A DNA stretch of 64,000 bases, taken from Protea cynaroides (taxonomy: Eukaryota; Streptophyta; Magnoliopsida; Proteales; Proteaceae). Position numbers and translations under genes: made by a program. Below are positions 48,812 through 60,693 of the stretch, one piece after another; positions within the stretch are counted from its first letter, which is position 1, and the number at the start of each line of letters is the position of its first letter. The notes below the pieces were generated by a model that saw only the letters and a program-made list of their open reading frames with translations, was not told the DNA's origin and did no database searches. Where the stretch lies: contig CM053274.1 of the NCBI GenBank assembly GCA_028583415.1, positions 87,063,902 to 87,127,901 of the forward strand, in the 5' to 3' direction.

Positions 48812-50424
48812 GATTTAATCCCTATTGGAGACAGAATATTTTTCTAACACAATAAAATCCACAGGAAAAAGAAATTCTCCTACCTTTAACAAAACATCCT
48901 CTACCATTCCTTTAGGAGTTTTTACAGAGCAATCAGCTAGTTGAAGTGAGATGGATGTTGGTTTCAACTTTCTCAATCCTAATTATTGGTAAACATGGTA
49001 AGGTAGAAGATTCACACTTGCACCTAAGTCTAGCAGAGCATGATCAATAAAAGTGTTGTCTATGATGCAAGAAATGGTAGCACAGCCAGGATCCTTCTAT
49101 TTGGCTGCCACAAGATGGTTCAGAAGGGAACTTAAATTTGCAGCCAAGAATACCTTTTTAGGAATTTGACTAATTCTCTTTTGTGTGCATAAGTCTTTTA
49201 GGACTTTTGCATAAATAGAGATTTGATCAATTGCATGCAAAAGTGGGATATTCAATTCGACCTGTTTGAAGACCTCTAAAATTTTATCAACTAAAGCAGT
49301 CTTCTTTTGGTTTACCAACCTATTAGGGAATGGGGTTGGTGGAGTAAAAATTCAGTCCGGGACAGTCTCTTTGGATCTTTCAGGTACATCAGACGAACCT
49401 AAAGAAAGAGGCTCAGTAGCTGCCTTAGATTGGGGAACCTTAACAGGAGCAACTGTGGGTTTGTTCTTTGGTGCTTCATCCTGTTGGAACTGTTGGCCAC
49501 TTCGTAATGCATGTACTGCATTGCATTGTTCGGAGGACCCTAATTGACTCTCTATGCCATTCACCTTAGGGTTTGACCTATTTGGTTGTGGGTGATGGCG
49601 TGGGTTGGTCTCTGGTTGGCTGGGCAGAATACCCTTGTTCTTTTCACACATTAGGGTAACCAATTGGGTAAGTGTCCTCTCCATACTGGTATGCCCTGCC
49701 ATTAGAGCTACCACATTCTTCTCCAACTTACTGAGTCTGACCGACTCACCCGTGTTAGAAAACCCAGGGGGTTGCTGAAAATTACTTTGGGGAACAAAAT
49801 TGGGTCTAGGGGGAGCATATGGCCTGGTGTGACCAGGAGGACCTTGATTTGGAAATTGGGGTGGGTCCACACGGTTCCCTTGGTTCCAAGAGAAATTTGG
49901 ATGATTTCTCTATCCTGGGTTGTAAGTATTGCTATACGGATTATACAGTGCACTTACATTAGCATTCTGAGAATGTCCCTGTGAAGGGCATTCCTCTACT
50001 GTGTGTCCAGGAGTTTGACACCAGTTGCACATTAGGACTTGCTTTTGGATAGGGTCTTTAGGAACTAAAGCTTCTATCCTTTTGATAAGGCTATCTAAGT
50101 GTGCCTCTTTAGCTACTATGCCATCGACAAAGTAACCTTTACCTTTTTGGGTGCGATCTGTCTCTTGCACAGACTCCCACTCTCTTGTTTTTTTGGCGAG
50201 ATCGCCAAAAATTCCAAGCATCGTTAGCATCCTCATAGGAAGTGAATCCTTGAGGACACATAGACTCAAGCATTTGCTTGGTAGGAAAGTCTATCCCCTC
50301 GTAAATAATTTGACAAAGTTGCCACGTTTCAATACCATGGTGAGGGCACTCTTGGAGTAGACCTTGGAACCTTTCCATGAGTCTTGAAAAAGACTCATTT
50401 GACTCGTGTTTGAACCACATTATA
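48812..50424 (-). mobile_element. Athila-like element, middle part (gag 3' half to protease)
   Basis: Part of one minus-strand Ty3/gypsy element whose other piece is at 61701-63812. The right edge is the TTATA target site of the Tekay insertion (50420-50424); the left edge is the LTR of the second Tekay-like copy. RT and integrase are not seen anywhere in the window. Confidence 0.85.
48830..50424 (-). pseudogene. Athila-like gag 3' half and start of protease
   Basis: Minus-strand fragments in order. Gag helix text SFSRLMERFQGLLQECPHHG sits in the frame entering at 50424. A frameshift lies near 50200. The zinc knuckle CNWCQTPGHTVEEC is near 50040-50000. A Pro/Gln/Asn-rich linker (49870-49352) begins after an in-frame stop at about 49909. 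Then comes the LEVFKQVELNIPLLHAIDQI block (49290-49200), and the protease motif LDLGASVNLLP near 49045. The DLGAS form in place of D(S/T)GA is usual for Athila. Several stops; non-functional. Confidence 0.85.
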
Positions 50425-52773
50425 TGTAAGACCCGTATAAAACTAACCGGTCTTACCACCTTGTACCAGGTCGACCTATCATGGTCGAGCCAAATGGACC
50501 AAGCGTGAAGAAAATAGCGAAACCAGGTATTAAACTGACCCAAAAATAGTAAAATAGAGGGCAAGGTCGCACACCCAGATAGGCAGGGTCGACCCCCCCC
50601 CCCCCTCACTAAGAAGTCAGACCCTTGATATTTTAACTAGGGGTCGGACAACTTAAAAACTGAGGGTCGACGGGATCTCCGACCCCCTTATCGAACCCCT
50701 CTTTGCCGACAGAAACCGCAAATAGGAAACTTTCCAAATTTCATTGGGATTCCTTCCTAATCTCAATGGGACTTATTTTGGGAGATTCTACTCAATAAAT
50801 AGGACGTCCCTAAGCCTCTTTCACTCCTTTTGAAACCCTAATTGAAAGTGAGAGAAAGAGAAGAGAAGAAGAAGAGAAGGAAAGTTGGAGAAGAAGACTA
50901 AAGTGAAGAATTCAGAGAAACCTCTGGATCTTAGCAAAACCTAAGGTATGGGCACGTTTCCATTGATGATCTAAGACCTTCGAATAGTTCATGAAGAGGG
51001 TATGGTCTTGGAGAAACCCAAATCATCCATCCATGGGAGGATTTCAATGAAATTCATGGAGGAATCATGGTAGGAAAAGTAAGGAAGAAACCTAGAGTTT
51101 TAAGCCATAGAACAAGCATAGAATGGATTGTGGAAGTAAGCCATAGGACCCAAACATGAAAGAATGGACTGTAGAAGGAAATTCTTGACTCAAACCACGA
51201 GGGGTCGCACGTGGGGTCGATTGGGAATCGACCCTACCAAACCACAGGATCGACCCCCAGCATTCGGGAAGTCCAGGAAGGGGGTGGTCGCACCCAGGGT
51301 CGATGGAACATCCGACCCTGGCATCGACCCTACCCTGGGGGTCGCAGTAAACTGCTACCCTACTTGCGACCCACCGTGCGACCCTCGCTTAACAGCAAGC
51401 CTAAAATTGCCGGAATGACTTCTAACTAAAATCTATCGACTTTTTATGTTTTCCTATTGATAGAAAAGTGATTCTTAAAGCTTGAAAGAGGATCTACACT
51501 CAAGCAAAGGTGAGGGAACAAGACCTAAACTAATTGGCTAATAATAAACTGTTTTTATTTTCTTGAGTCCAATGCCATGACTGATTCTATGCGTGTATAT
51601 TTGTAATGTGCATTCAACATGTCATCCAATATTCCTGCTATTAATGTTCATGCATATTTAACTCTATTTTGTTTATAACATGATGATGATGATGATGCTA
51701 GGAATAGACATGTGAATGTATGTGTGTGGTTAGTGTACTTGATGCGAGTAGAGCATCAGGGGGGGGGGGGAGGAACGTGACATTGTGGTTTAGCCTGGTC
51801 ACTAGACTCTAGCTGTATCTCTACTCAAGTCTTGTCCACCGACATCGTCGTATTGCCATTACCTTAGTAGAACTATTACGTCGTAGGGTATCAGGGGAGG
51901 TGGTCTCGGACCGTGTAGTCTTCGACTCTGCCAGGGGGCCTTAGCTCTATCTTTATGGACGTATTGAGGGATGCTGGGGTGAGACCTTGGGTACACTGTT
52001 TGACATTAGGATTGGTTAGTTGCGAACCCAATTTGCAAGCCCTCATCAGCAGGGGCTTACGTGTTGGTATGGGTAGAGTATCAGGAGAAGTGTGATGCGG
52101 TGTGGTCCTAAGCACTTTAGCTCTATCTCTATTCCATAGTGGGTGCATGTGGGACGACAATAAATGTTAACCTTTGGGCAGCTTCACACACTCGTGTATA
52201 GAGGCGAGGTGGCCACCGAACCTTTCTATAGCACATTACAAACTTATAAACCAGACCACAGATATGAATTGAATACATGCATATGTTTGTTGCATTGTTT
52301 TATTTGCTCACTGAGCCGTAATGTGTGCTCACCCTTTTGACGTCGAATATTTTTTTTTAGTTGATGATGCAGGTACCATTGTGGAAGACTATATGAATGC
52401 TTCTATGTACGGGCACGTTGCTGCAATGGAGGCTAAAGACATAGTGGAGACGCATGACTCCTCATGCGAGTGCAACTCATGCATTTTCGATTAGATTTTA
52501 TTTGAACTATTAAGGAAATGTAATTTGATATTTTATTTACTTATATCTCGGTTAATACAACATAATTTGATATTTTATTTATGATTATCACAGTTATATT
52601 TCTTAGTTCATTTAATATTAAGACTTCCGCTATTGTGTATTTATTCTGATTATGGCTGTGGATGTGTATGGTTTATTTTAACAAGGACACAGCCTATTAG
52701 AGATCCTAGTTGAACCATTGGTTATTATCGGTTCATCACACCATTCTGAATAGTATGAAATTGCGGTGTGACA
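50425..52773 (+). repeat. 5' LTR of the chromovirus (full length)
   Basis: 2349 bp, TGTAAGACCCG…CGGTGTGACA. GGGTCGACC-type motifs cluster at 50570-50700 and 51200-51390. The TATA box of the partner LTR is AATAAATAGG here (50794-50803), a change that would weaken the promoter. A CACACTCGTGTATAGAGG block lies near 52185. Short tandem ATG repeats occur at 51683-51697. Confidence 0.92.
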
Positions 52774-52776
52774 ACT

Positions 52777-52790
52777 TGGTATCAGAGCTC
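52777..52790 (+). promoter_or_regulatory. Primer-binding site of the chromovirus
   Basis: TGGTATCAGAGCTC, three bases after the 5' LTR, complementary to the 3' end of initiator tRNA-Met. Confidence 0.93.
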
Positions 52791-53061
52791 TCAGGCCCTG
52801 TCTTTTAAACCAGTATACTACCACAAAAGTATGTGAACTGAGATAGGATAAAATTTAAAAGCTGTAATAATAACACACCATAAGCATTTGTGTTGTTTGA
52901 GACAAAATTGAAAGAGAATAATGCATCTATTAAATGAGAAGCAAATTTATATACATTCAAAGGAAGAACCAACGTATATATATACAAGTTTAAAGCAGAG
53001 TACAGTCCACAACCCGGACAGTTACTCTGAAGTACAAAAAGAAAAATAAAAAGAAAATACA

Positions 53062-54480
53062 TCAGGAAGCTGGAGGTGATGGAGGAGGCGGTGCCTCGCG
53101 GTCTCTGTCATAATCCTCAGTATAGACTCTAGTCAACCAAGCTATCTGAGTCTGGGTCGTCTGGAGACTAGCTGTGAGATCAGCCACCCACTGGTCAGTC
53201 ACGCGCTGGGCATCCATAAGCTCTCCCACCCACTGTTCCGACATGCGCTGAGCATCCATAAGCTCTCCCACCCTCTGATCGGACATGCACTGAGCATCTA
53301 GAAGCTCTCCCATCCTTAGATCAGACATGTGCTGAGTCTCTCGAATCTCATGCAATATCCCCATCATGTCATCAGAAGGTGCATGTGAAGGACCGGCTGC
53401 ATGTGAAGGACCAGCTGCATAAGAAGGACCAGCTCCTGTAGCATGAGTAGGTGAGGGAGGAGGTATGGAATCCACATCCATGTATAAACGGTCATCATCA
53501 CCCCTATGAACCCTTGCTCCAGCGGCTGCTGCTGCTGCCTCAACGTCAGCCATCTCCACTCGAGTACGTGGACGCACCAGAGCGTTCCTCTCATCGTCGC
53601 TGACCTAGGCATCCCGCATGCCCATCTTACAGATGGCCTCCCAATCCAGAGGTGATGAAAAGGATTTCTCCTGAATCCTCTCATCCACCATGTCAACACC
53701 CAGGCGGGTAAGCAGCATAGAGATCATGCATCCATAAGGCAGGTTGCCAGTATGACCGGGCAACGTAGCACTGATCATCGTTCGCATGATGATGTAAGGA
53801 AGGCAGACGGGCTGCCTAGTGCAGATACAGTACAACAGATACTAGGTCAATTGGAAGATCCTCTCGTAGTGCCCACTCTGAGGTATCAGGTTGTGTTGAA
53901 TAATCCTACAGTACACCCGAGGCTCTGGACGAAGGTAGATCGCTTTCATCTCCCAGTGATCCTCTCTGATGATCTGATGGTCAATCTCAGCTCTCATCTC
54001 CAATGAAAAGAACTGGGGCTCTCCAGGAGCACAGAACACCAAGGGGCCGTCGTATGAAATGCCCAATAAGTTGGCTAGCTGCCGATAATCAAATGAAATC
54101 TAGACTCCCTTGATGTAGCTGGTGATCCGGAGCTCTCTACCCCTCTCAGTATCGTTGTAATCCCCCACCACTTGGAGATTACAGTAAAACTGTCTCACCA
54201 AATCTGACCGAGTGCAGGCGTCATAGGTGATCACAAGAAGCCAGCCCATGTCACCAAAATCTCTCTCCACATCGAACAAGGCTAGGCTAGCCAAGTCCAC
54301 CCGGCGACCTCCCTCTACCTTCTTACGAGAGTAGCGGGCATACTGTGTCTCCGCCTCGTTAGAACGGAAGCAGACTGGGTCATGAACCCTGGGTACTTTG
54401 GTATGAGTCATACTATCTGCAAAAACAAAGAAAAACAGATACTGGCTTAGTAAAGATGAAAAACCCAAAAATTTCGACAT
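53062..54480 (-). pseudogene. Antisense ORF in the chromovirus, putative plant transposon protein
   Basis: One minus-strand frame of 473 codons, interrupted only by three TAG codons (54102-54100, 53844-53842, 53607-53605). It runs from an ATG at 54480 (another at about 54411, MTHTKVPRVHD) to a TAA/TGA at 53064-53062. The first half (RRVDLASLALFDVERDFGDM, VRQFYCNL, ANLLGISYDGPLVF) resembles the domain called putative plant transposon protein found in antisense frames of plant gypsy elements. The second half is Ala/Pro-rich with three tandem 14-residue units (GELMDAQRMSEQWV type) and a short coiled coil. It lies between the primer site and gag, opposite in sense. Function unknown; family match is from memory. 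Confidence 0.7.
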
Positions 54481-55874
54481 TATAACGACATAAATTGGTC
54501 AAAAGCCTCACTTTTCACCCATACACGTAGGCAGGAGGACTTAGAAAGATTTTAAACAATCCTGCAAGACTCATACAGTTGGAAATTTTATCTAAAGAGA
54601 TCGAATTTGAAGAAATTTCAAGAAATTCAAAAATCTCGACAAATTAGGGCAAAAATGGGAAATTTCAAGTTTCTCGATAACCAACCGATGAAACTCAAAT
54701 ATTTTTGAGGGCTTTCATCCATTGAGTCACCAACAACAAAAGCCCCCAATAAAAATCGAATTTTTACGGTTGGACAAAGTTTAATTTGAAGAAAACGATA
54801 TAAACGAGCAAAAACCTAATTAAGAAACCCTAAAAATATGAAACTGTAGAGAACATACTATAGAACAGGAGTAGACTTTGAAATGAGAAGCAAATATCAC
54901 CAATGGGTCCGAGTTGTCACTATAGCAATTCAGAGGGACGAGCCGAGTCGAAAAAGAGGAGGAAGAATGAGAAATGGATTCAAAATCGGGATTAAAAACC
55001 TGATTTTTAGTCCGAGGGTCGGAGAATTCGACCAAAACATCCGAACCCCCCTCCAACCCCCTCATCGACCCATGGCTCTCGGTGATCTGACAGAGAACCA
55101 GGGGTCGAACCCCGGGTCGGACATGCATCGACCCCCTGCTCTCGGTAAGAATCAGTGATTCTCAGGGTCGCATACCTGAGGGTCGGACACCCATCGACCC
55201 CCACCATCGACCCTGGAGGAAGGTGCTGTAAAAGTGCGAGTTTTCGCCATTCCAAATTCCTTAAAGCAAGCAGGCTTTACTGCGTCCTGCACATGATTGG
55301 TGCATGAAGGTTCTTTGGGAATGTAAATAGGTTTTTCTATTTATTGGCCTAAGATTTTCTATTGTTTTCTGCAAAAATGCTTTTGAAAAATCCGTCATTT
55401 ATCATCATAGGCCAAAATATTAGAGTTTGAGTAAAAAAATTTATTTTTTTATTTATATTTATATATAACCGGAAACTAATTCTTTCCCGGGGCGGGGCTC
55501 TTCTGCTGTTTTTGACTTGTGTTTTGGGGTCTTTCAGATCCTCACTCACAGGCTCTGGGTTCCTTGCGGCGCTGCCTCATGCTTGCGCTTGCTTGAATGC
55601 CAGCATTTGTACGAATCGCGAACATACCACGCACGACCGGACGTAGAGCCACTAAGAGCTGGCAGATCGGGCCGACCGCAGGGAGAGAGTAGATCACTAA
55701 CGCGCAACGGTGGTCGTAGATCAGGTTGCAATGAAAAATACAGTATTTTTGACAGAATGATCTGAAAATTTTGAAAATATCATTGGTTAGTGGATTTAAA
55801 AATGAAAATGAAGTACATAATGATTGCCTCACGTATTCTATGATTTTCAGGCATTCCCACTACCAGAACAGATA
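54481..55874. other. Untranslated stretch between the antisense ORF and gag
   Basis: No conserved frame. At 54990-55215 it carries a cluster of GGGTCGA/TCGACCC motifs like those of the LTR U3, upstream of the antisense frame. Confidence 0.55.
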
Positions 55875-57153
55875 ATGGCTGGACGCAGAGTGACCAGACA
55901 AAGCCGTAACTCTATCCCACCACCACCACCTGTGGGGGAAGACAGCCAGATACACCTGTAAACACAGGAGAATATGAACACGGCACCGTCCGTAATTAAT
56001 GGGTAGACAAATCCTACAAATCTGTCGGCTCCACCTACAGACCTGGCTACAGCCGTAATGAATTTGGCCCAACAGCTGCAGCAAATACAACAGGTACAAG
56101 CTACTATGCAAGCTGCCATAGGCATGACCTTTCCAGCTGCACAGAGGACACCGATGCCAGTAGGACAGGCAAGCACAGTACCAGGGGGAAGTAACACAGT
56201 ACCCCACGCACCTCATACTCCCATCATGCAGGCTCAAGTACAAAACCCTGAAGTAGCTCCAGGTGGATATCAATACCAACCACCTATGTATGGGGCTTAT
56301 GTCCCGCATCAACTAGACCACTCCAGACTGGTGGAGCGTTTTCTAAAGATGAAGCCCAAGGAGTATAGTGGTAAGCCAGCTGATCCATTGTGGCTAGCAC
56401 ACTGGATCGATGAGATGGAGAGAAATTTCATGATGATGACAGCGAATGAGGAAGAAAAGGTATTGTGTGCAAACATTTATGCTGAAAGGCGATACACACC
56501 ACTGGTGGAAGTCCACACGGACATATCTGATGACAAAGCACACCCAATTGATTTGGGATATATATAAGGAGACATTCTTTGAGAAGTATTTTCCTAGGAG
56601 TTTTAGAGATTCCATGGAGAAGGAGTTCCTAAGTTTATATCAGGGACAGATGACTGTCGATGCATATCAACAGCGTTATGAGGAGCTGTTTTTCTTTGCA
56701 CCAGTCAGTATGCATGTGGAAGATACAAAGACCCGAAGGTTCGTCATGGGACTTAGGGGAAGCATACGTGAACATGTTCTGGGACTTGAAAAGAAAATCT
56801 ACAATGAAGGTGTACAAATTGCTCGAGTGATAGAGTCGAGCCAAAAAGAGAGCTACTTTGCTCAAAATAGAGGAATGAAAAGGCCAAATGGAAATTCTTA
56901 CAACGGAGGGAACACCAAGGTATTCAAACCCTTCCGTACTCAAGGTTTCAATGCTGCAGCCAAGACTACTTCAGCAGCTCAACAGCAACAAAAGCCAAAT
57001 AATGAAAGGTTAAAATGCTATAACTGCAATCAATTGGGACATATGGCAAGGGAGTGTCCTAAGCCCAAAAAGAAACTACATCAAGGAAGAGTTTACGCTG
57101 TTACATCTGAGGATACTGCCGCATCACCTGATGTGGTCACAGGTATGACCTGA
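55875..57153 (+). pseudogene. Chromovirus gag
   Basis: It opens at ATG 55875 (MAGRRVTRQSRNS) and soon meets a stop. The retrotransposon gag domain reads FLKMKPKEYSGKPADPLWLA then, after a one-base shift near 56460, TFMLKGDTHHWWKSTRTYL and TFFEKYFPRSFRD. The zinc knuckle CYNCNQLGHMAREC is at 57016-57057. It ends near 57150. It supplies the capsid and nucleocapsid of the particle. Two frames are needed to read it, so it is broken. Confidence 0.9.
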
Positions 57154-57212
57154 ATTTTATCATTTTGTGTTACATTATGTGAGCATGTAGACTAAATCAA
57201 AACAAATTACAG

Positions 57213-60200
57213 GTATCGTACCTATTAATGGCATTCCCGCCAGAGTACTCTTTGATTCAGGAGCTACTCATTCTTTTATATCTATGTAGTTTGGAAAGAA
57301 ACTAAATCTACCCCTCAAATCCTTAGACTACAAACTGCTTGTACGATCGCCTATGGGATTAGAAGTGGAATTAGAAAAAGGTTATGGACCATGTCTAGTT
57401 CTTATTGACGAGAAGACTTTGGATGCAACCTTAATCCAACTTGAGATGGCAGACTTTGACGTCATCTTGGGAATGGACTGGTTAGCTCGGCATTCTGCAA
57501 ACCTATTATGTGCTGAAAAGAAGCTGACATTTAAAGACAAGGAAGGAGCAGAGTTCAGTTTTATGGGAACCAAACTTCCCCGTAAACGAAAGCTCATACT
57601 CTCTGCATTAAAGGCTAGGAAGTGCCTTGAGAATGGAGCAGTTGGGAATCTAGTATCTGTGGTCGATCTTACCAAAGAAGCACCACGAATGGAGGATATT
57701 GATGTCGTGCGTGACTATCCAGATGTATTTCATGAAGAACTACCAGGACTACCACCCAACCGCGCTACAGAGTTTGTTATAGATCTGATACCCGGAGCCG
57801 CACCAGTATTTAAAGCACCTTATCGAATGGCTCCTACTGAACTGAAGGAATTAAAAGTACAACTACAAGAACTGCTGGACAAGGGCTACATCCGACCTAG
57901 CATATCACCATGGGGAGCGCCAGTATTATTTGTGAAGAAGAAGGACGGTAGTATTCGATTGTGTATAGACTACCGAGAACTGAATAAACTCACAATCAAG
58001 AATCGGTATCCATTGCCTCGGATCGATGACTTGTTCGATCAGTTGCAAGGTGCCAAAGTGTTCTCCAAGATCGATCTTCGGTCAGGCTACCATCAGTTGA
58101 AGATTAAGGACGGTAATATTCCCAAGACAGCATTCGAGACCAGATATGGACATTATGAATTTTTGGTCATGTCATTTGGATTGACGAACGCACAAGCAAC
58201 CTTTATGGAACTTATGAATCGGGTATTCCATGATATGTTGGATACATTGGTTATTGTATTCATCGATGATATATTGGTCTACTCCAAGGATGAGGAAACT
58301 CATATTAAGAATCTAAACGCCACTCTGCAGCGATTACGGAAGGAGAAGCTCTACGTCAAATTTACAAAGTGAGTTTTGGCTAAAGGAAGTCATTTTTCTA
58401 GGCCATGTTGTATCCGCTGAAGGAATTAAAGTGGATCCTAGCAAGATTGATGCTCTTGTGAAGTGGGAAGCACCGAAGAGCATTGCAGAAATTAGAAGTT
58501 TCTTAGGTTTAGCTGGGTATTATCGACGATTTGTGGAAGACTATTCCCAAATTACCGTACCTCTCACCAGTTTGACTAAGAAGGGCAAAAAGTTTGTGTG
58601 GACTGATAAATGCGAGAAGAGTTTCCAAACATTGAAGACTAGATTGATATCAGCTCCAATCTTGACCATTTCGATTCCAGGACAGCCATTTATTTTGTAC
58701 ACTGATGCGTCAGGGTTAGGATTAGGATGTGTACTTATGCAAGGAGAATAAGTAATTGCTTATGCCTCAAGACAATTGAAGACACATGAGAAGAACTATC
58801 CCACTCATGATTTGGAATTAGCGACAGTAGTACATGCTGTCAAAATATAGAGACATTACTTGTACGGAGAGATTTTAGATTAAATCAGATCATAAGAGTC
58901 TTACTTACCTCTTTAATCAGAAGGAGTTGAATATGAGACAAAGAAGATGACTAGAACTATTGAAAGACTATGATTGTGATATCAAGTATCATCCGGGGAA
59001 AGCTAATGTGGTTGCTGACGCACTGAGTAGAAAGGCAATGATAAAATCTCAAGGAGAGATTAGCACAACTGCCGCAATGTGTACTACCCGAAGAGTGTTC
59101 AATTACGGTAACGAGCAGTTTGTGATAGATGTACCGGGTGAATCAACCAACCAAGGGTTTATCCATCAGTTTGCAAATATGTTTGCCACATTGAAGATTG
59201 TACCCGATATAGTTGATGAAGTGAAAACAACTATTAAATCCGACCCTTATCTGAGAACGGTACAATAAGACATCGAAAAAGGTAGGATTATTCCTGAGTT
59301 CACCTTAGATGATGAAAAGGTACTGAAGTACAAAGGAAGAATATGTGTACCTGAAATAGAAAGTTTGGACATTAGACATCGACTAATGAAGGAAGCCCAT
59401 ACCACCGCCTATTCGATACACCCTGGAAGTACAAAAATGTATCATGACCTAAAGAAATTATATTGGTGGAGAGGATTGAAAGCAGATATAGCCAAGTTCG
59501 TGTCTCAATGCCTAAATTGTCAGAAGGTGAAAGCCGAACGACAAAGACCAGTAGGACTGTTACAGCCGTTATTGGAACCAGCATGGAAATGGGACTGCAT
59601 CACTATGGACTTCGTCACAGGGTTACCATTGACTCCCCGAGTAGTTGACGCAGTTTGGGTAATTGTAGACCAACTGACTAAAACGGTTCGATTTATTGCT
59701 ATACGACCTCAGTATACACTGGAGAGGTTAGCTAAGTTGTATGTGGATAACATTGTCAGATTACACGGTGTATCAGAAAGCATTGTGTCTGACAGAGATC
59801 CACGTTTTACTTCAAAGTTTTGGGAAGGATTGCAGAAGGCTATGGGTACAACATTGAAGTTCAGTACTGCATTCCATCCTCAGACAGACAGACAATCGGA
59901 GCGCACCATTCAGATTCTAGAAGACATGCTCCGAGCTTATGTAATTGATTTTAAAGGATCATGGGATGAAAAGTTACCATTGATTGAGTTCGCTTATAAC
60001 AATAGCTATCAGGCTACTATACAGATGTCACCCTATGAAGCACTGTATGGAAGAAAATGTCGAACTCCTTTGTTTTGGAATGAAGTGGGAGAACGTAGTA
60101 TTGTGGGACCGGAATTTGTTAAAGAGACATGTCAAGTAGTCGACATTATCAAGGAATGAGTAAGAACGGCTCAGAATCGTCAGAAGCAATATGCAGATAC

Positions 60201-60660
60201 TAGACGCCGAGACCTTGAATTCACCGTAGGTGATAAGGTATTCCTCAAAGTGTCACCTATGCGAGGTTTGAAACGGTTCAGACAGAAAGGGAAACTAAGT
60301 CTGAGATATGTCGGACCATATGAGATTCTAGCTAAACGTGGAAAAGTGGCTTACCAGCTAGCACTACCACCATTTATGTCAAGCGTGCATGATGTATTTC
60401 ATATCTCCTTATTGAATAAGTATGTCAGAGATCCAACGCACGTTTTGACAGTAGATCTACCTGATTTGACTGGTGATTTGACATTTGAAGTAGCACCAAC
60501 TGAAATCATCAGCCGAAAGGTGCAACAACTACGCAACCATGACATTTATTATGTTAAGGTCATCTGGAGAAGCAAAGATATAGAAGAAATCACATGGGAA
60601 GAAGAGAATACTATGCGAAAGCAATACCCTCATCTATTCGACTCGGAAGGTATGTACAAT
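57213..60660 (+). pseudogene. Chromovirus pol (protease, RT, RNase H, integrase, chromodomain)
   Basis: Protease LFDSGATHSFIS (57250-57285) is followed at once by TAG (57287-57289). RT (57800-58372) has VLFVKKKDGSIRLCIDYREL and the catalytic FIDDILVYSK, and ends in a small deletion near 58372. RNase H (about 58640-58900) has YTDASGLGLG with stops at about 58749 and 58849. Integrase has an HHCC finger (HPGSTKMYHDL…CLNCQKVKAE, 59420-59540) and DDE core residues in TMDFVTGLP, VSDRDPRFTS and a TDRQSERTIQ block where TDGQ is usual. A chromodomain-like end (VIWRSKDIEEITWEEENTM) closes pol. Stops also at about 58948, 59266 and 60157, several at expected Trp codons. Confidence 0.93.
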
Positions 60661-60680
60661 TTCGAGGATGAAATTTTTAT

Positions 60681-60693
60681 AAGTAGGGGAAGT
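60681..60693 (+). promoter_or_regulatory. Polypurine tract of the chromovirus
   Basis: AAGTAGGGGAAGT directly before the TGTAAGA start of the 3' LTR. Confidence 0.85.
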
